DNA of 64,000 nucleotides from Henricia sp. BOLD:AAB3569 (GCA_037783545.1 JBBELK010000383.1:574998-638997); one strand, 5' to 3'; shown: positions 1-11,152, counted from the first letter of the stretch. The notes: a model not told the origin generated them from the letters alone. Numbers and translations are program-made.

Positions 1-747
1 CATGCTGCTCAACCATCAACATCAGTTAAGTCACAAATGTTCATGAATTGTCTTGTGTGTTGGGCATTACCAAGCTTATGTGCACCCACAAACTTCATTC
101 TGGAATGGTTGTATTAGAAATGTGTGTTCACAGCAGCCTCAATAACATATGGAGATATCGCTGTTTTCCCAATCATGTAATTTGTCTTTAATTCTACAAG
201 CCTGTTGTGTGAAAATTACGTTCGCTAACTTCCACTTAACAGTGGGATGTTTAAAAATAATACACAAAGTACGGTGATGTGTATGAAATTTCAAATTCAC
301 ACCCTGTAACATGCTGCTCAACCATAAACATCAGTTAAGTCACAAATGTTCATGAATTGTCTTGTGTGTTGGGCATTACCAAGCTTATGTGCACCCACAA
401 ACTTCATTCTGGAATGGTTGTATTAGAAATGTGTGTTCACAGCAGCCTCAATAACATATGGAGATATCGCTGTTTTCCCAATCATGTAATTTGTCTTTAA
501 TTCTACAAGCCTGTTGTGTGAAAATTACGTTCGCTAACTTCCACTTAACAGTGGGATGTTTGAAAATAATACACAAAGTACGGTGATGTGTATGAAATTT
601 CAAATTCACACCCTGTAACATGCTGCTCAACCATAAACATCAGTTAAGTCACAAATGTTCATGAATTGTCTTGTGTGTTGGGCATTACCAAGCTTATGTG
701 CACCCACAAACTTCATTCTGGAATGGTTGTATTAGAAATGTGTGTTC
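1..747. repeat. Tandem array of a 309-bp unit (2.4 copies)
   Basis: The same sequence starts at 1, 310 and 619, so the period is 309 bp. The third copy stops near 747. Copies differ by only a few bases in what I compared. A 60-codon minus-strand frame repeats inside the first two units only because the DNA repeats; it is not taken as a gene. A diverged inverted copy of part of the unit lies at about 16380-16520. The array starts at the window edge, so its full length is unknown. Confidence 0.95.
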
Positions 748-1090
748 TACACGTATGCTTTTTGCGTTAACTGTAGAATGATTTCAAAGGGATTTGTGAA
801 AGTGATTTATCACTTTGAAATCTATTTTACAAAAATATTAATGACCCTGTTAAATATTACTTTATATACTTGATGTACACTGGCTCAAAATCTGAATAGA
901 AATTTTGAAACCCTGGTTTACAGATATTTAATGTTATTTTAAACACCCCAAATACCTTGTTATAATTAACCAGCTGTATTTGAAAAGTTGTTTGTACTTA
1001 TTTAGTATCCTTCAACATTAATTATTTTTTTTTAAATATGGCTTTACTACTGGAAAACCTGTGGTATAGCCTTTTTCTTTGTTTTAAATG
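748..1090. other. AT-rich stretch, nothing recognised
   Basis: No repeat ends, splice-bounded frame or RNA gene is seen here. Confidence 0.5.
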
Positions 1091-1092
1091 TG

Positions 1093-1134
1093 GGCGGGCG
1101 TTTTTACTCCGAGACCCGGGTAAAAACGCCCGCC
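1093..1134. repeat. Perfect 15-bp stem hairpin
   Basis: Arms 1093-1107 and 1120-1134 are exact reverse complements (GGCGGGCGTTTTTAC) around a 12-base loop. It is probably the core of a foldback repeat; no outer boundaries could be set. Confidence 0.7.
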
Positions 1135-1241
1135 AAACTTACTCAGAAAAAGGGGTGAACATTTCTCCTTATCAACATAATGACCATTATATTTTATTTG
1201 CACACAGTAGAGTTATGTAGTGCATAATGCACCTATCAATT

Positions 1242-1306
1242 GTCCCCCCCCCCGCCCCCCCCCCCCCCCCCCAAACCCCCCCGCCCCCCACCCCCCGCCC
1301 CCCCCT
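1242..1306. repeat. Poly-C low-complexity tract
   Basis: About 65 bases are almost all C with a few A and G. The proline-rich frames crossing it are composition artefacts. Confidence 0.9.
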
Positions 1307-1865
1307 TCCGGGCTGCCCAACCTAATAGGTGGGGATTGTCACCCCTGGGGCACAATTTTGGTGACAAAATCCCCATCCCTGGTGGCAAAATACGCATGTT
1401 TTCCCCCAGGTGCGCTGAAAATTGGATTTTTGTGTGTCAAAGTAGCCGGGGGGAGGTGAGGGTGGACAATTTGTAGGTGCATAAAAGCCCACATTCACTT
1501 CCTAGTGCATGTATCCAAGTAGTATTGAGATATTTACCAAAAACTTAAAAATCGGGCGTTTGACCCCAGTTTACCCTACTGGTATTGTTCTCCAGATGTG
1601 TTATGTTGCAGTTACACAAAATGAACATCTGCATGCAGTGCGGCTTACGAACACTACCCTAGTTCAATAAATAAAGGCTCACAAAGCGCAGCCTTTCAAA
1701 CCGGGTCTTTAGAGAACCACTTTTAATTAAAGTCCGTCATAACTGCAGCGTTGCAACCAGCTGGCATTCATGTCGGAAAAGAATAACAGCCGACACACAA
1801 TTGTATAGTTTACACTTTTCGAGCTGCAAATGTGTCATTCCAGGGAAACGATTTTCGGATTACCC

Positions 1866-2006
1866 TTAAAGGTACAGGCTCGTCAGCAATGCGCGCGCGA
1901 CAAATTCGTGCCACGAAATACGCAGCTCCATAGCAAAGGCATAGAGCTGCGTATTTCGTGGCACAAATTTATCGCGCGCGCAGTGCTGACGAGCCTGTGC
2001 CTTTAA
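1866..2006. repeat. TTAA-bounded palindromic MITE, 141 bp
   Basis: The element begins and ends with TTAA and is a near-complete hairpin: ...GGTACAGGCTCGTCAGCA... pairs with the right end. Terminal TTAA suggests a TTAA-targeting transposase such as a piggyBac-type enzyme (inference). A second copy of exactly the same length is at 18244-18384. There is no coding capacity. Confidence 0.88.
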
Positions 2007-2830
2007 TTAGCATATAAACATTTTGAAACTTTATTGACAGACTGAATGTAATTTTGTCCATGCATAATATATAATTGTAATGGATAAAGTACTTAAGTGT
2101 GGGTAAAACCAGCAGCGGCCTTTACAAAAAAATAAAGAACGTACTAGTAACAAAAAAACCTAAAATGTCATGATAGCAAGAGAGTTGAAAATGCCTTGGT
2201 GTTTCCCCTTAAGTGTCCAACAATTTTCGCGAATATTGTCCAAACTAGGATAGCAAGATGTGTGCACGTGTTTGAAAATTATTTTAAGTATTCTACACTA
2301 TTTAGAAATTGCAGGAGCAAAAGCATCATTTTTTTTAACAAATGTATCAAAATGTCACACTTTGGCAGCATTTCTCTTCTTTTTTTTGGAAAGCCCTACA
2401 TGGACCATACTAGAACTCTGCCTTGCGCCAAAGCTGCATGCATGCGTTCCGTAATCGCCTCACTGGCGTGGTTTATCGTTTATCTGGGACATATTTCAAT
2501 GCGCTGCTAAGCACCCCAAAGAAGTTCTTATCACAGAATTTATTCGCTTTGTAAATTGGATTACCTGCCCAAAATGTATGTTGAATTGTGTTCCTAGAAA
2601 CAGTAGCAGAATATTAGTAAATACACATCACATACGATTTTGGCTGGCAACCCATACATTTTTTGCAATATAAAGCAAATAAATTATTTGCTGAGCAAAT
2701 TGTTGTGCTTAGCAGCGTCATGAATTTGGCCCCTGGCCATTTGACGATAAAATATAACAATTCGGACGTCACGCACCAACAATTGAATTACAAGTGCTGC
2801 ATGTAAAAACCTGAAATTGTAGAAATAAGC
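2007..2830. other. Intergenic, nothing recognised
   Basis: Short open frames exist (one of about 100 codons near 2196-2510), but they are not splice-bounded and look like no family I know. Confidence 0.5.
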
Positions 2831-2889
2831 TTTCAAAGTCATGTGCCACATAAAATATATAGGCCTACAATGACAATGATGTAACTTAC

Positions 2890-3163
2890 CAAATAATTTA
2901 TAAACTGGCTATCGGCAACGTAATTCCTTTCTTGTGGATAGGATTGGGCTTCTCGTAGTCTCGTCCTCTGTACAATTTCATTATAAAACGTGTCTCCGTA
3001 AGAGCTATTCGGAGGTTGACTTTTTGAAAACCTCTCAATAGCTAATAGCGTTCGGGTTTGGTTTGCCGAAGAAGTGTCTAAAAATTCACTGCCTCGTGGC
3101 GAGAGAGGATCCAAGGCGCTGTGTAGGATCCGTTGCAGAAAATTGGATTTGGGGTTACCGGTG
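2890..3163 (-). CDS. Candidate internal exon, possibly adhesion-receptor-like
   Basis: Read on the minus strand, a pyrimidine-rich acceptor ending TATTTCCAG precedes base 3163 and a strong GTAAGT donor follows base 2890. This bounds 274 bp that stay open in one frame (starting phase 2, ending phase 0). The peptide is hydrophilic and includes RILHSALDPLSPRGSEF and NQTRTLLAIERF. The helix-like pattern faintly recalls the N-terminal part of GAIN domains of adhesion GPCRs, but I would not name it. It could be an exon of a gene extending outside the window or a relic. The phases do not join directly to the candidate exon at 3727-3835. Confidence 0.35.
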
Positions 3164-3279
3164 CTGGAAATAAAAAACAAATTCACGAGATGTGATTGAG
3201 GAAACAACGGTTACTCCTCCCGTCTGATGTGTTCCTTTGAGTCTCCAACAAAAAACAAAGACGGAATTTTAAAGGCCCA

Positions 3280-3620
3280 CAACATCATCAATACAATGAC
3301 CCACAAATTTACATCATGAACCTGACAATAAGAGCTTTCCTCCAATTGTTGATAACAGTGGTAACAAAGACGACATGAATTTATGTTTGTCCCATATGGT
3401 ATTTTTAAGTAAATTAACAACTGAAGTCGGTTTTCTAAAAAATGTCTGTCCACACATTTTTTGTTTATCAACCACTTAACACAAAATTCATTCGTGAATT
3501 TTGAAGATTTGATGAACCATTGATGCATCTATGTAGCTGAAACTTCTGCAGACTTTACCAACATTCTTCTTTAGATAATGTTAAGCCTTAATTCTAGGAA
3601 TCCACAAAAGGCCCAAATGA
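3280..3620. repeat. Old dispersed repeat, copy 1 of 3
   Basis: A diverged sequence shares ordered blocks with 16855-17190 and 61860-62150 (the block ending GACTTTACCAACATT is clearest). Ends and class are unknown, and divergence suggests age. Confidence 0.5.
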
Positions 3621-3726
3621 TTTATTGACCTTTGAGGGTGAACATTTATATTTTTTTCAAGCTCAAATGTTTACCGAGTATCTTTTGAAACAAAACCCCA
3701 GTGAATGTAATTCACAGAGTTTTTAC

Positions 3727-3835
3727 CTCGTCGTAAATTTTCAAGAATTTGTGAGGTTTTAACTACCGCGTCAGTGAATTTCCACTGCCCTTCTTTTGTG
3801 GTAACACTATATATTTCTTTCTCTTGTTCCATTCT
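3727..3835 (-). CDS. Candidate short internal exon
   Basis: On the minus strand, acceptor TTTCCTCTCAG precedes base 3835 and a GTAAAA donor follows base 3727. The 109-bp segment is open (phase 0 to phase 1) and reads RMEQEKEIYSVTTKEGQW... followed by FTDAVVKTSQILENLRR, a charged helix-like stretch. It lies upstream, in the minus-strand sense, of the 2890-3163 candidate and could belong to the same gene, but an extra exon of suitable length between them would be needed to match phases. No homologue is recognised. Confidence 0.28.
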
Positions 3836-3948
3836 CTGAGAGGAAATTCTTTGCAAATTCTGGTTCTAATCCGTCTTTTTTTAATGACACTGGTTTTAAC
3901 AAATCCCTTGCTAAATTCACCTGGCACAATGTTTCATGTCTGGACACT

Positions 3949-4429
3949 TTTGCCCATTTGGTGCAAGATATAAGACCGAGTGACTACCCCCTTCCATTGT
4001 TCCCTTATTGTGTGTAAAACATCCAAGGAATTTCCTTTCAGGTTTTAGGGGAGAGTCGTACGTTAACAAAAGGGAAGAGTGCGTTGAGGTATAGAAGTGG
4101 TAGGGGCGGAGTCACTCAGTTTTAAATGTGGCAGCATATACTTTTGCCCGAATTAACCGCGTGTAACCTTCGAAAACAGACGATGATCATGCGTTTATAA
4201 ATAGTCATCGAATTACGAAACCTGAAGAAGTTAAACACGTCTAACTCGCGGCAAAAAGTTAAACGCCTGAGTGCAAATGACAATAAAATCCTTAAACGTC
4301 TGTTTTTTTGGTAGTTTAATTCGCCTGTTATCGACATTTCCTGGCGAACAGCTGTGAATGCATTGATGCTCGAAATTACAATGGAGGAATACCGGGCGCA
4401 AGTGCAAGGACGCCAGATGAGGGTTTTAA
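3949..4429 (-). repeat. Dispersed element, inverted copy of 61294-61792
   Basis: The roughly 480 bp here are the reverse complement of 61294-61792 with few differences. The 61-kb copy starts and ends at TTAA. This copy lacks the terminal TTAAAGAACACACCGG-like end. At its other end the TTAA is shared with the start of the next element (4426). Confidence 0.8.
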
Positions 4430-5022
4430 AGGGACACACCGGACACACCTGATTTTCCCCCAATATTTATAAGTAATTGACAAAAGACAGACTATTTATA
4501 CAGGTATGAAACAAAGTTAAACATAACAATTCGAAAATTCGAACATAAATGTTTGTTTCGAGAGTCCGGAGAACGGGAGCGAGCGCGTGCTACGGCAGGC
4601 TACCGTGGAGTGTAGTATATTTGCCCCGCGCAGCACGGCAAATAGCCCGAGTGCACACACCGCCGGGTGTGTTGCTCCGGTACCGCGGTGTACGCTCGTG
4701 AAGAAAAACATGATGCCAACTCCTTAAAAGAAAACGGAAATTCCTATTCGGTCGTCCGGGCTGCCCAGTGAAATCGTGAGCAGAAAATTGGAGATATCCT
4801 GAGTAGGAGAAGAGCAAATCGTTTGTGACAAAGTCGTGAGGCTCGCGCTTAGTGTAGTTGCAACGGCTGGTAAAGCGTATATTTAACCCGTCTTTTGACC
4901 GTTTTTTTTGTTAATTTTGCACTTCTTTAGTAAATTACAGGATATTTTGACCATCAAAAAAGTATTGTCAATGCTGCTACATCACTAAATCATGTAAACA
5001 GTAGGCCGGTGTGTACCTTTAA
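4426..5022 (-). repeat. TTAA-bounded non-autonomous DNA element
   Basis: The ends are TTAAAGGGACACACCGG and its inverse GGTGTGTACCTTTAA. The 597-bp body matches 5515-6270 in inverted orientation. No transposase frame is seen. A partial third copy lies at 62396-62830. Confidence 0.85.
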
Positions 5023-5238
5023 CTTTTTATTGATTGATAGCTCATGCGAACGCTAATAAAAATGGACCGATAGACAATATGCTTTTAACAAAAGTAAAAC
5101 GAAACAGATAAATTAACTGCACAAAACATTTGTTTGACAAAACATTTATTTTTGTCCGTATACACTACATTCAGATAAAAAGCACGGCCAGCTGTTGCTG
5201 TTTCCATTCCCGTTTAGAAAAGACAGTAGGCCCGTTTT

Positions 5239-5316
5239 AAACGTCGTGCTTGTGCCGTGTCGAATTAAATTCAACTTGATTTTTTGTTAATTCGACACGA
5301 CACAAGCACGACGTTT
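5239..5316. repeat. 29-bp stem hairpin inside a composite MITE
   Basis: Arms 5239-5267 and 5288-5316 pair almost perfectly (AAACGTCGTGCTTGTG...). The motif CGTCGTGCTTGTG recurs through 5230-5480 and 6440-6752. Confidence 0.8.
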
Positions 5317-5514
5317 GAAACCATTTGACTCGGCAAAAAATTAAATTTGGCACGGCAGAAGAATTTAGCTTGACAGGGTCTGTCGTGCTAATGCCCGCTT
5401 CAAACGTCGCGCTAATGCCGTGTCGAATTAAATTCAACTTGGCACGACGTTGGCACGACGTTAGCACGACAGTGGCTTCAAACGTCGAAATTAATTGCAA
5501 ACTCCCAGTCGAGC

Positions 5515-6270
5515 TTAAAGGTACACACCGGCCTACTGTTTACATGATTTAGTGATGTAGCAGCATTGACAATACTTTGTTGATGGTCGTTGTGAAAAAA
5601 AATCATCCAAATATCCCGTAATTTACTAAAGAAGTGCAAAATTAACAAAAACGGTCAAAAGACGGGTTATACGCTTTACCAGCCGTTGCAACTACGCGCG
5701 AGCCCCACGACTTTGTCACAAACGATTCGCTCCTCTCCTGCTCAGGATATCTCTAATTTTCTGCTCACGATTTCACTGGACAGCCCGGACGACCGAATAG
5801 GAATTTCCGTTTTCTTTTGAGGAGTTGGCATCATGTTTTTTTTTCTTCACGAACGTACACCGGAGCAACACGCCCGTGTGTGTGCACTCGGGCTATTTGC
5901 CGTGCTGAGCGGGGCAAATATCCTACACTCCACGGTAGCCTGCCGTAGCACGCGCTCGCTCCCGTTCTACCTGTATAAATAGTCTCTCTTTTGTCAATTA
6001 CTTAGAAATATTGGGGGAAAATCAGAGTTGAATTTTGTGCAGTTCTGCAGTAACAAACTTTTATACGGCTGGAAATACAACTAACTCACAAGACCACGTG
6101 ACTTTTCGAAAAGTCACTTGACTTTGATTTTTTTAAAAGTGCTCAAAAACGGCCAAATTTGACGGCGTCTTCTCGGGATATATCTAATTTACTCTCGAAG
6201 GCGCTTCAGAATAATGTATGGGTCTATTTCGAGCCCAAAATAGCCCAACAAAGCCGGTGTGTTCCTTTAA
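5515..6270 (+). repeat. TTAA-bounded non-autonomous DNA element, second copy
   Basis: It starts TTAAAGGTACACACCGGCC and ends GCCGGTGTGTTCCTTTAA (756 bp). Most of it is homologous to 4426-5022 in the opposite orientation. Its right part (6030-6270) is not shared with that copy. A perfect 20-bp palindrome centred on TTCGAA lies at 6098-6117. Confidence 0.85.
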
Positions 6271-6416
6271 ATACATCCAACATGGCGGATAAGTATTGTG
6301 CACGGCATGGACGTTGTACACGTGCGTTTTCCATTCTGTCCATTGTACGTCGCCATATTTATTATTTTGATGCACTTGTGTGTTGGTTATTTATTTACTC
6401 ACATACGCGCTGTGAG

Positions 6417-6628
6417 CATGCGCATTTCTAGTTGTGAACAAAATTGCGGACCAACTTCGAACTTGAATTTAATTTGACACGACATAAGCGCGACGTTTGA
6501 ATCGGGCCTAATTTAGTGGGGCACAAGCACAGCGCGGTTCCAGACGTACGCCGTGCTTCTGTCGTGTCGAATTTAATTCCAGTTCGAAGTTGGGCCGCAA
6601 TTTTGTTCACAATTAGAAATGCGCATGC
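6417..6628. repeat. Palindrome with about 68-bp arms
   Basis: Left arm 6417-6485 (GCATGCGCATTTCTAGTTG...) pairs with right arm 6561-6628. It lies in the right part of the composite MITE. Confidence 0.8.
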
Positions 6629-6754
6629 TCGCAGCGCCGTGCTACTGCCGCACTAAATTCAGTTAGCACTGTCGAGCTAAATTCTTCTGTCGTGCCGAAT
6701 TAAATTTGCCGAGCCAAATGGTTTCAAACGTCGTGCTTGTTGCGTGTCGAATAC

Positions 6755-6842
6755 TAGACTGGTTCCCTGTCCTCATATTTACTTCCCCTTCGTCGTATAT
6801 GAGCGAGAACAGCGTAGCGCACATGGACAGGGGACCAGTCTA
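6755..6842. repeat. 88-bp MITE with 9-bp target duplication
   Basis: The terminal inverted repeats are TAGACTGGTTCCCTGTCC and its near-exact inverse. The 9-bp GTCGAATAC occurs at 6746-6754 and again at 6843-6851. A 9-bp duplication is usual for Mutator-like transposases (family knowledge), so a MULE MITE is the best guess. Elements at about 17400 and 46470 have related ends. Confidence 0.85.
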
Positions 6843-7399
6843 GTCGAATACGTGTCTTTACGGTTCCCCCACAATTCACTGCGCGCGGTACATGACGGAG
6901 TGCATGATGGTATAATGATATAGTATGCTGGCAGAATCTTCCACCTACGATTGTACACAAGTGAAAGGGTTTCCGGAGGTGAGAGGAGTTCCTGTCCGCT
7001 TCAAACTCGTAAAAAGGCGGTGAATTTGTGTTTTGACTCAAAATGTTAACTGGTAATATAGAGCTCAGATACAGGTGCAGCCTACTGTATATCTGTTTTG
7101 GGGTTATGTGGGCGTCTAGGGATGGAATTTCTAAGATGTCGAAAATCTGTGGTATTGCGTGAATGATGATAAAAATGCTAAATTCATCAGAACATTTGTG
7201 TACTGTTTGCATTGCACAATTAGACTGCAGATGCATTGCGCATTATAGAGAAAAATATAATGCACATACTGACATACAGCCAGTTTGCTGCAGACATATG
7301 TTGTTGTTAATATCGTCCCCATTACTTGATGCTTCGAGTACGTTCGCTGCAGTGTTGTCGTTGCGCTGATACGTTGGTGTATGCCTCGTTGGTTTTCTT

Positions 7400-7679
7400 T
7401 GGTTTTGAGTGTCCAAAAGTGACTCAGCCATGGGACACGACCAGAGACACCGGGGAAACTCCTAACTCTTCACGAAAGAATGATCTGGGATCTTTTAAGT
7501 GCGTTACACAACACACTGGACCAACGGCTTTACATCCCTTCCAAAGGATGGAGCAGTGAGTTTAGGTGCCTTGCTCAAGGGCACAGGTACCACAGCCGGG
7601 TGTCGAACCCGTAACCCCAAGTTTTCACCTGAGTATTGCGAGTCAGTGATCTATACCGCTCAGCCACGGTACCCCATTT
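7400..7679 (-). mobile_element. tRNA-derived SINE, copy 1
   Basis: On the minus strand a tRNA-like head begins near 7679, with a box-A-like GTGGCTGAGCGGTATAG and a box-B-like GGGTTCGACACCC. The body then reads GGTACCTGTGCCCTTGAGC... toward 7400. The same order of blocks occurs on the plus strand at 56637-57003, which defines a family. RNA polymerase III promoter use is inferred from the boxes. It has no coding capacity. Confidence 0.85.
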
Positions 7680-7689
7680 GAAAAGCGTC

Positions 7690-8770
7690 TGGTGCACTGA
7701 CGTATACTTCTTTTCATATATTATTATTTAATTGACACACTTATTATTTAGTTGACCAGACTATTTTTGTTTTGCCATGTAGTGCACACGGCAAGTGTGA
7801 AGTACTGCACAGAATCAATGCCGTATGTACCATATGAGAAAATGGCATAAAGCAATGATTGTTGATTGGTATACAATGGCATGCACCACATAGCAATAAC
7901 AGGTCTCAATTTGAAAGTAAATAATTCAGGACACTAGCCATTATGCAAATGTTGCACGCAAAAAGCCAATGCATAGTTCCGACCTGTCAAGCAACCGAAA
8001 CCGCCGACCAATCACAACAGAGCTCACAGACAGCGCCCACATAGGTAAAAGTGCATTGCCTCACAACGACATCACGCGATATTCTGCCCATACGTTGTAC
8101 GCGGTGTTCCGGGTGAATTTTTGGTTTCAAGGCCGGGCGATTCGCTGGTCAAAGGGGAGAAAGCGAATTTTTATGAATATATGACATATCTGTATCACTG
8201 GACTTTTACTTAGTGCGTGCTACAGTAACATAAATACATTTGAGTTTCCTCCAGTGAATCTTTGCTTTCGGTTGAAAGTCCTATTGGTTTGTGCAGTGTG
8301 TGTAGCCATTTTGACGATAGCGTGTGAGGTATAGCAACAATATCCAAGGGGGGCGGGGTTAATTGGGCAATCTCGGAACTATGCATTACTCATAACGTCT
8401 AACTTGCACTAATTGTCATTTTACCCCATAGTCTAACAATGGTTGCTCGATCAGTTATGCAGCCAGTAATTGACTTGAAATTGGTATACCCATTGGTACC
8501 AAAATGAAGCTTATACACCAGCACATTTTATGGTATCAAACTGGTGTGCCTAAACGATTGTGGTTTCTCACAATGTCATTTTTTGGTAACTGTTGAGTTT
8601 TTGTGGGACAGCTTGTACACTGTTATGGACATTACTAGTGTAAGGCCCTACCGTAGGCCTACATGTAGGGCTATCTTAATCGCATTCGGGGTGTTTCAAA
8701 ATTAACATGAAATATGTCAACCAGAGTTTAAACATTTCGCGTGACCTGAAATAAACATATATCTGCAAAT
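7690..8770. other. No gene recognised
   Basis: Unannotated sequence with short frames only; there are no splice-bounded or family-like frames. Confidence 0.5.
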
Positions 8771-8814
8771 TTGTGAACCTCTGTTACACCATACCTTTTG
8801 ACAGCGATGTAGTC

Positions 8815-9005
8815 GAGTACTTTTATCCGAGTACCAAGTACTGCCGAGTATTCAGACAGCCGAGTACCATTTCAGTCCGAGTATTTTACCAACCGAGTCA
8901 GTACAAGTACAGGAGTCCGAGTACCGAGTTCTTGAACATCCGAGTACGCGTACGAGGGGGAGTACTTTAACATCCGAGTACGAGTACCGAGTACTTACAT
9001 CCCTA
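8815..9005. repeat. CGAGTAC-rich cluster A
   Basis: Many copies of (C)CGAGTAC with irregular spacing end in CGAGTACTTACATCCCTA. The inverse of that end, TAGGGATGTAAGTACTCG, resembles hAT-type MITE termini (family knowledge, not proven here). Confidence 0.7.
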
Positions 9006-9554
9006 CACGCAACGCGTGTCCACGTAGACTGTAGCCGACCGCGCGCTGCGCTGGCCCCGTGACGGTCATGCGACACGTCCCGCTAAAATTAATCACTCGT
9101 CGCTCAAATGCGCCACCATTTCGAAAAATGGGTGCTAGTTTCTTCATGACATTTTTTCACGACAACCTTGACAAATTTCTCAGAAATATGACACGAAACA
9201 GTAGACGAATGATACCAAAGTATATGAACAAGCCCCCAAAACGCACGCCTAGCCTAACATGCCTAAGCTAGCTAGCTGCGCACTTAGCTTCAGTGCACCA
9301 CGCGCATGTACAGACACCACCCGAATAGAAATGCCTTTTTTTATGTACTTAAACAAATCACATATTCAACAAACATGAGATTCGTGTTCGTATGTGGAAT
9401 ATGAGGTTCGGGAAACCAGTCTAATACGTAATTGGGCCGCGCGCGGCTAGCTCTGGCTCACCATTTCCTGCTCGACGCGCGTAGAGAATCGATTCGGTAA
9501 AGCTACTTCAGTAGGGATCGAGGTTGCAGTTTGCGTGCAGTCTACACTTTTTTT

Positions 9555-9745
9555 GTACCGAGTACTGCTATTCGAGTACGAGTATACTTGGAGAGTCGAG
9601 TATAGTGCCGAGTCCGAATACTTCGCTTGCCGAGTACGAGTACGGGCTGTTCGAGTACGAGTATTTAGACTTTCGAGTACGAGTACGAGTACGAGTACTC
9701 TCAAAATGGTGCTCGAGTAGTACTCGAGTACGAGTAATACAACGC
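9555..9745. repeat. CGAGTAC-rich cluster B
   Basis: It has the same motif as cluster A about 0.6 kb away, including a run of four consecutive GAGTAC units near 9678-9700. Frames through it read as RVRV or YSYS repeats and are not genes. Confidence 0.75.
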
Positions 9746-9784
9746 TGCTCTTTGAGAAGTGACAATGTTATAAACTTTTAAGTA

Positions 9785-9927
9785 CACTCTAAGAAATTAG
9801 GGTGCAACTGGGGTGCAGAATGTTGCTGAAGTGCGCGCAATTCTGGTGGGTGCAGATTTGCACCTTGAAGGGAGCGAATCTGCACCTCTTTGGGTGCACA
9901 CATGTTGGGGTGTAAATCTGCACCTTC
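9785..9927 (+). repeat. Truncated TA-MITE with internal GGTGCA motifs
   Basis: It starts TA|CACTCTAAGAAATTAGGGTGCA, matching the ends of the element at 62546-62801, and continues with GGGTGCAGATTTGCACC-type repeats. The right terminus is missing. Confidence 0.75.
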
Positions 9928-9929
9928 CA

Positions 9930-10685
9930 GCTGTCAGGATTAGTCTCACAACAAGTCTGACAAATTGCTGTCAGCTTATTTTGCAATGAATGGTACAAAA
10001 TACCGTGACTGTTTCATATCTAAATTACCGTCGTTTAGTAAACCGATGGAAATAAAGTCAATATTTAATGGATAACAACGAAAACCCGAGAAATTAAGTG
10101 CCTCTGTAAGACAACGCGCACCGAAACGACTTATAAAAAGGCTATTACGGCATTGCGAAATCAATCTGTCGTTCCTGTGATTTATGTACCTGAAAATTCC
10201 CGCTTAAACCAAGTCTGGTGCCACGCCAGTCCAATCTACAACATTAAGTTTTTCGGCCGGGGAGCCAGTCTAAATAAACCGCCAACGTGTCACATCGAGT
10301 GCCTACTATAACGTCACGCATAGTGAGGTGCCGTGTGTTTGCACTTTTCTACGATCGTCCAGACTTCAACATTCGAACAAGAGAATAATTTGTAAAAAGT
10401 GAGTGTTATATTTGCATCTTCAAGTGGGTTTTTATTGCCATTTTTATTGTTTATTGCTAACCTGATCATTGTGTTCAGTCAGTTTTTCATGTCTGCACAT
10501 ATGCACGGCCGATCGACTAGACTGTGGGCCTGGTCGAGTTGTGCATGGCGAACTATGCCTTATTTGTGCATGTATCGATACAAGTAGCCCTACATAACCC
10601 TACCGTGTAGTGTACAAAAACTATGTATAGGTACGTATAGGTACATGTACATGTACTAGGTCTACATTTCTGATTGTACATGTAC
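9930..10685. other. No gene recognised
   Basis: Fragments ending CCAGTCTA (about 10264) recall the MITE ends at 6755, but no complete element is seen. Confidence 0.45.
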
Positions 10686-10689
10686 TACT

Positions 10690-11152
10690 GTACTAGCTAA
10701 GATAACCTCAGCTCTTTTTTTATCATTTTTCATTGGGATGTGGTCTTTTAGCAGTAGAGCTGAGAGAAGTTAAGAACATGAACCCGCCATCGCAAAACGT
10801 CTGGTAACCAATGCGCATTGGTATTCCTTTGTACACAGACTAGGCAGATAGACTTTTTGAACACAACATGACAACGGCTAGGCTGTGAGCATACCGGTTT
10901 GTTTCGCTAGAATTGTTGGCAAAATAATCGTCGTGGCTGGTTATTTCCCTCAAGGACCTGCGTAGTGGTTATGCCTGGCAAGGTTTGGGTGAGTTTTAGG
11001 GGGAATTAGTGTGTCACGGTGAGAAAATGACACATTTGTTTTGCGATGGCGGGTTCATGTTCTTAACTTCTCTCAGCTCTACTGCTAAAAGACCACATCC
11101 CAATGAAAAATGATAAAAAAAGAGCTGAGATTATCTTAGCTACTACTGTACA
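10690..11152. repeat. Long inverted repeat, about 108-bp arms
   Basis: Left arm about 10690-10799 (AGCTAAGATAACCTCAGCTC...) and right arm about 11038-11152 are nearly perfect reverse complements. The spacer of about 238 bp has no evident coding. It is probably a foldback or MITE-type element; ends were not resolved. Confidence 0.88.

Larger units (their letters stand above)
5286..6752. repeat. Composite MITE split by a TTAA element
   Basis: Sequence 5286-5385 is repeated inverted at about 6660-6752, giving long terminal inverted repeats rich in GTCGTGTCGAATT motifs. The TTAA element at 5515-6270 lies inside, so this outer element is older. A second internal palindrome occupies 6417-6628. Confidence 0.65.

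Noticed and set aside
139-630. Identical 60-codon minus frames, as if a duplicated small gene
   Set aside because: The 309-bp tandem repeat explains the duplication; no promoter, splice or family evidence.
1220-1476. Proline-rich small proteins
   Set aside because: They are read from a poly-C tract.
3211-3528. 105-codon minus frame with many cysteines
   Set aside because: It overlaps a diverged dispersed repeat (also at 16855 and 61860) and has no domain or splice support.
9447-9781. Arg/Val- or Tyr/Ser-repeat proteins
   Set aside because: They are frames through the CGAGTAC repeats.
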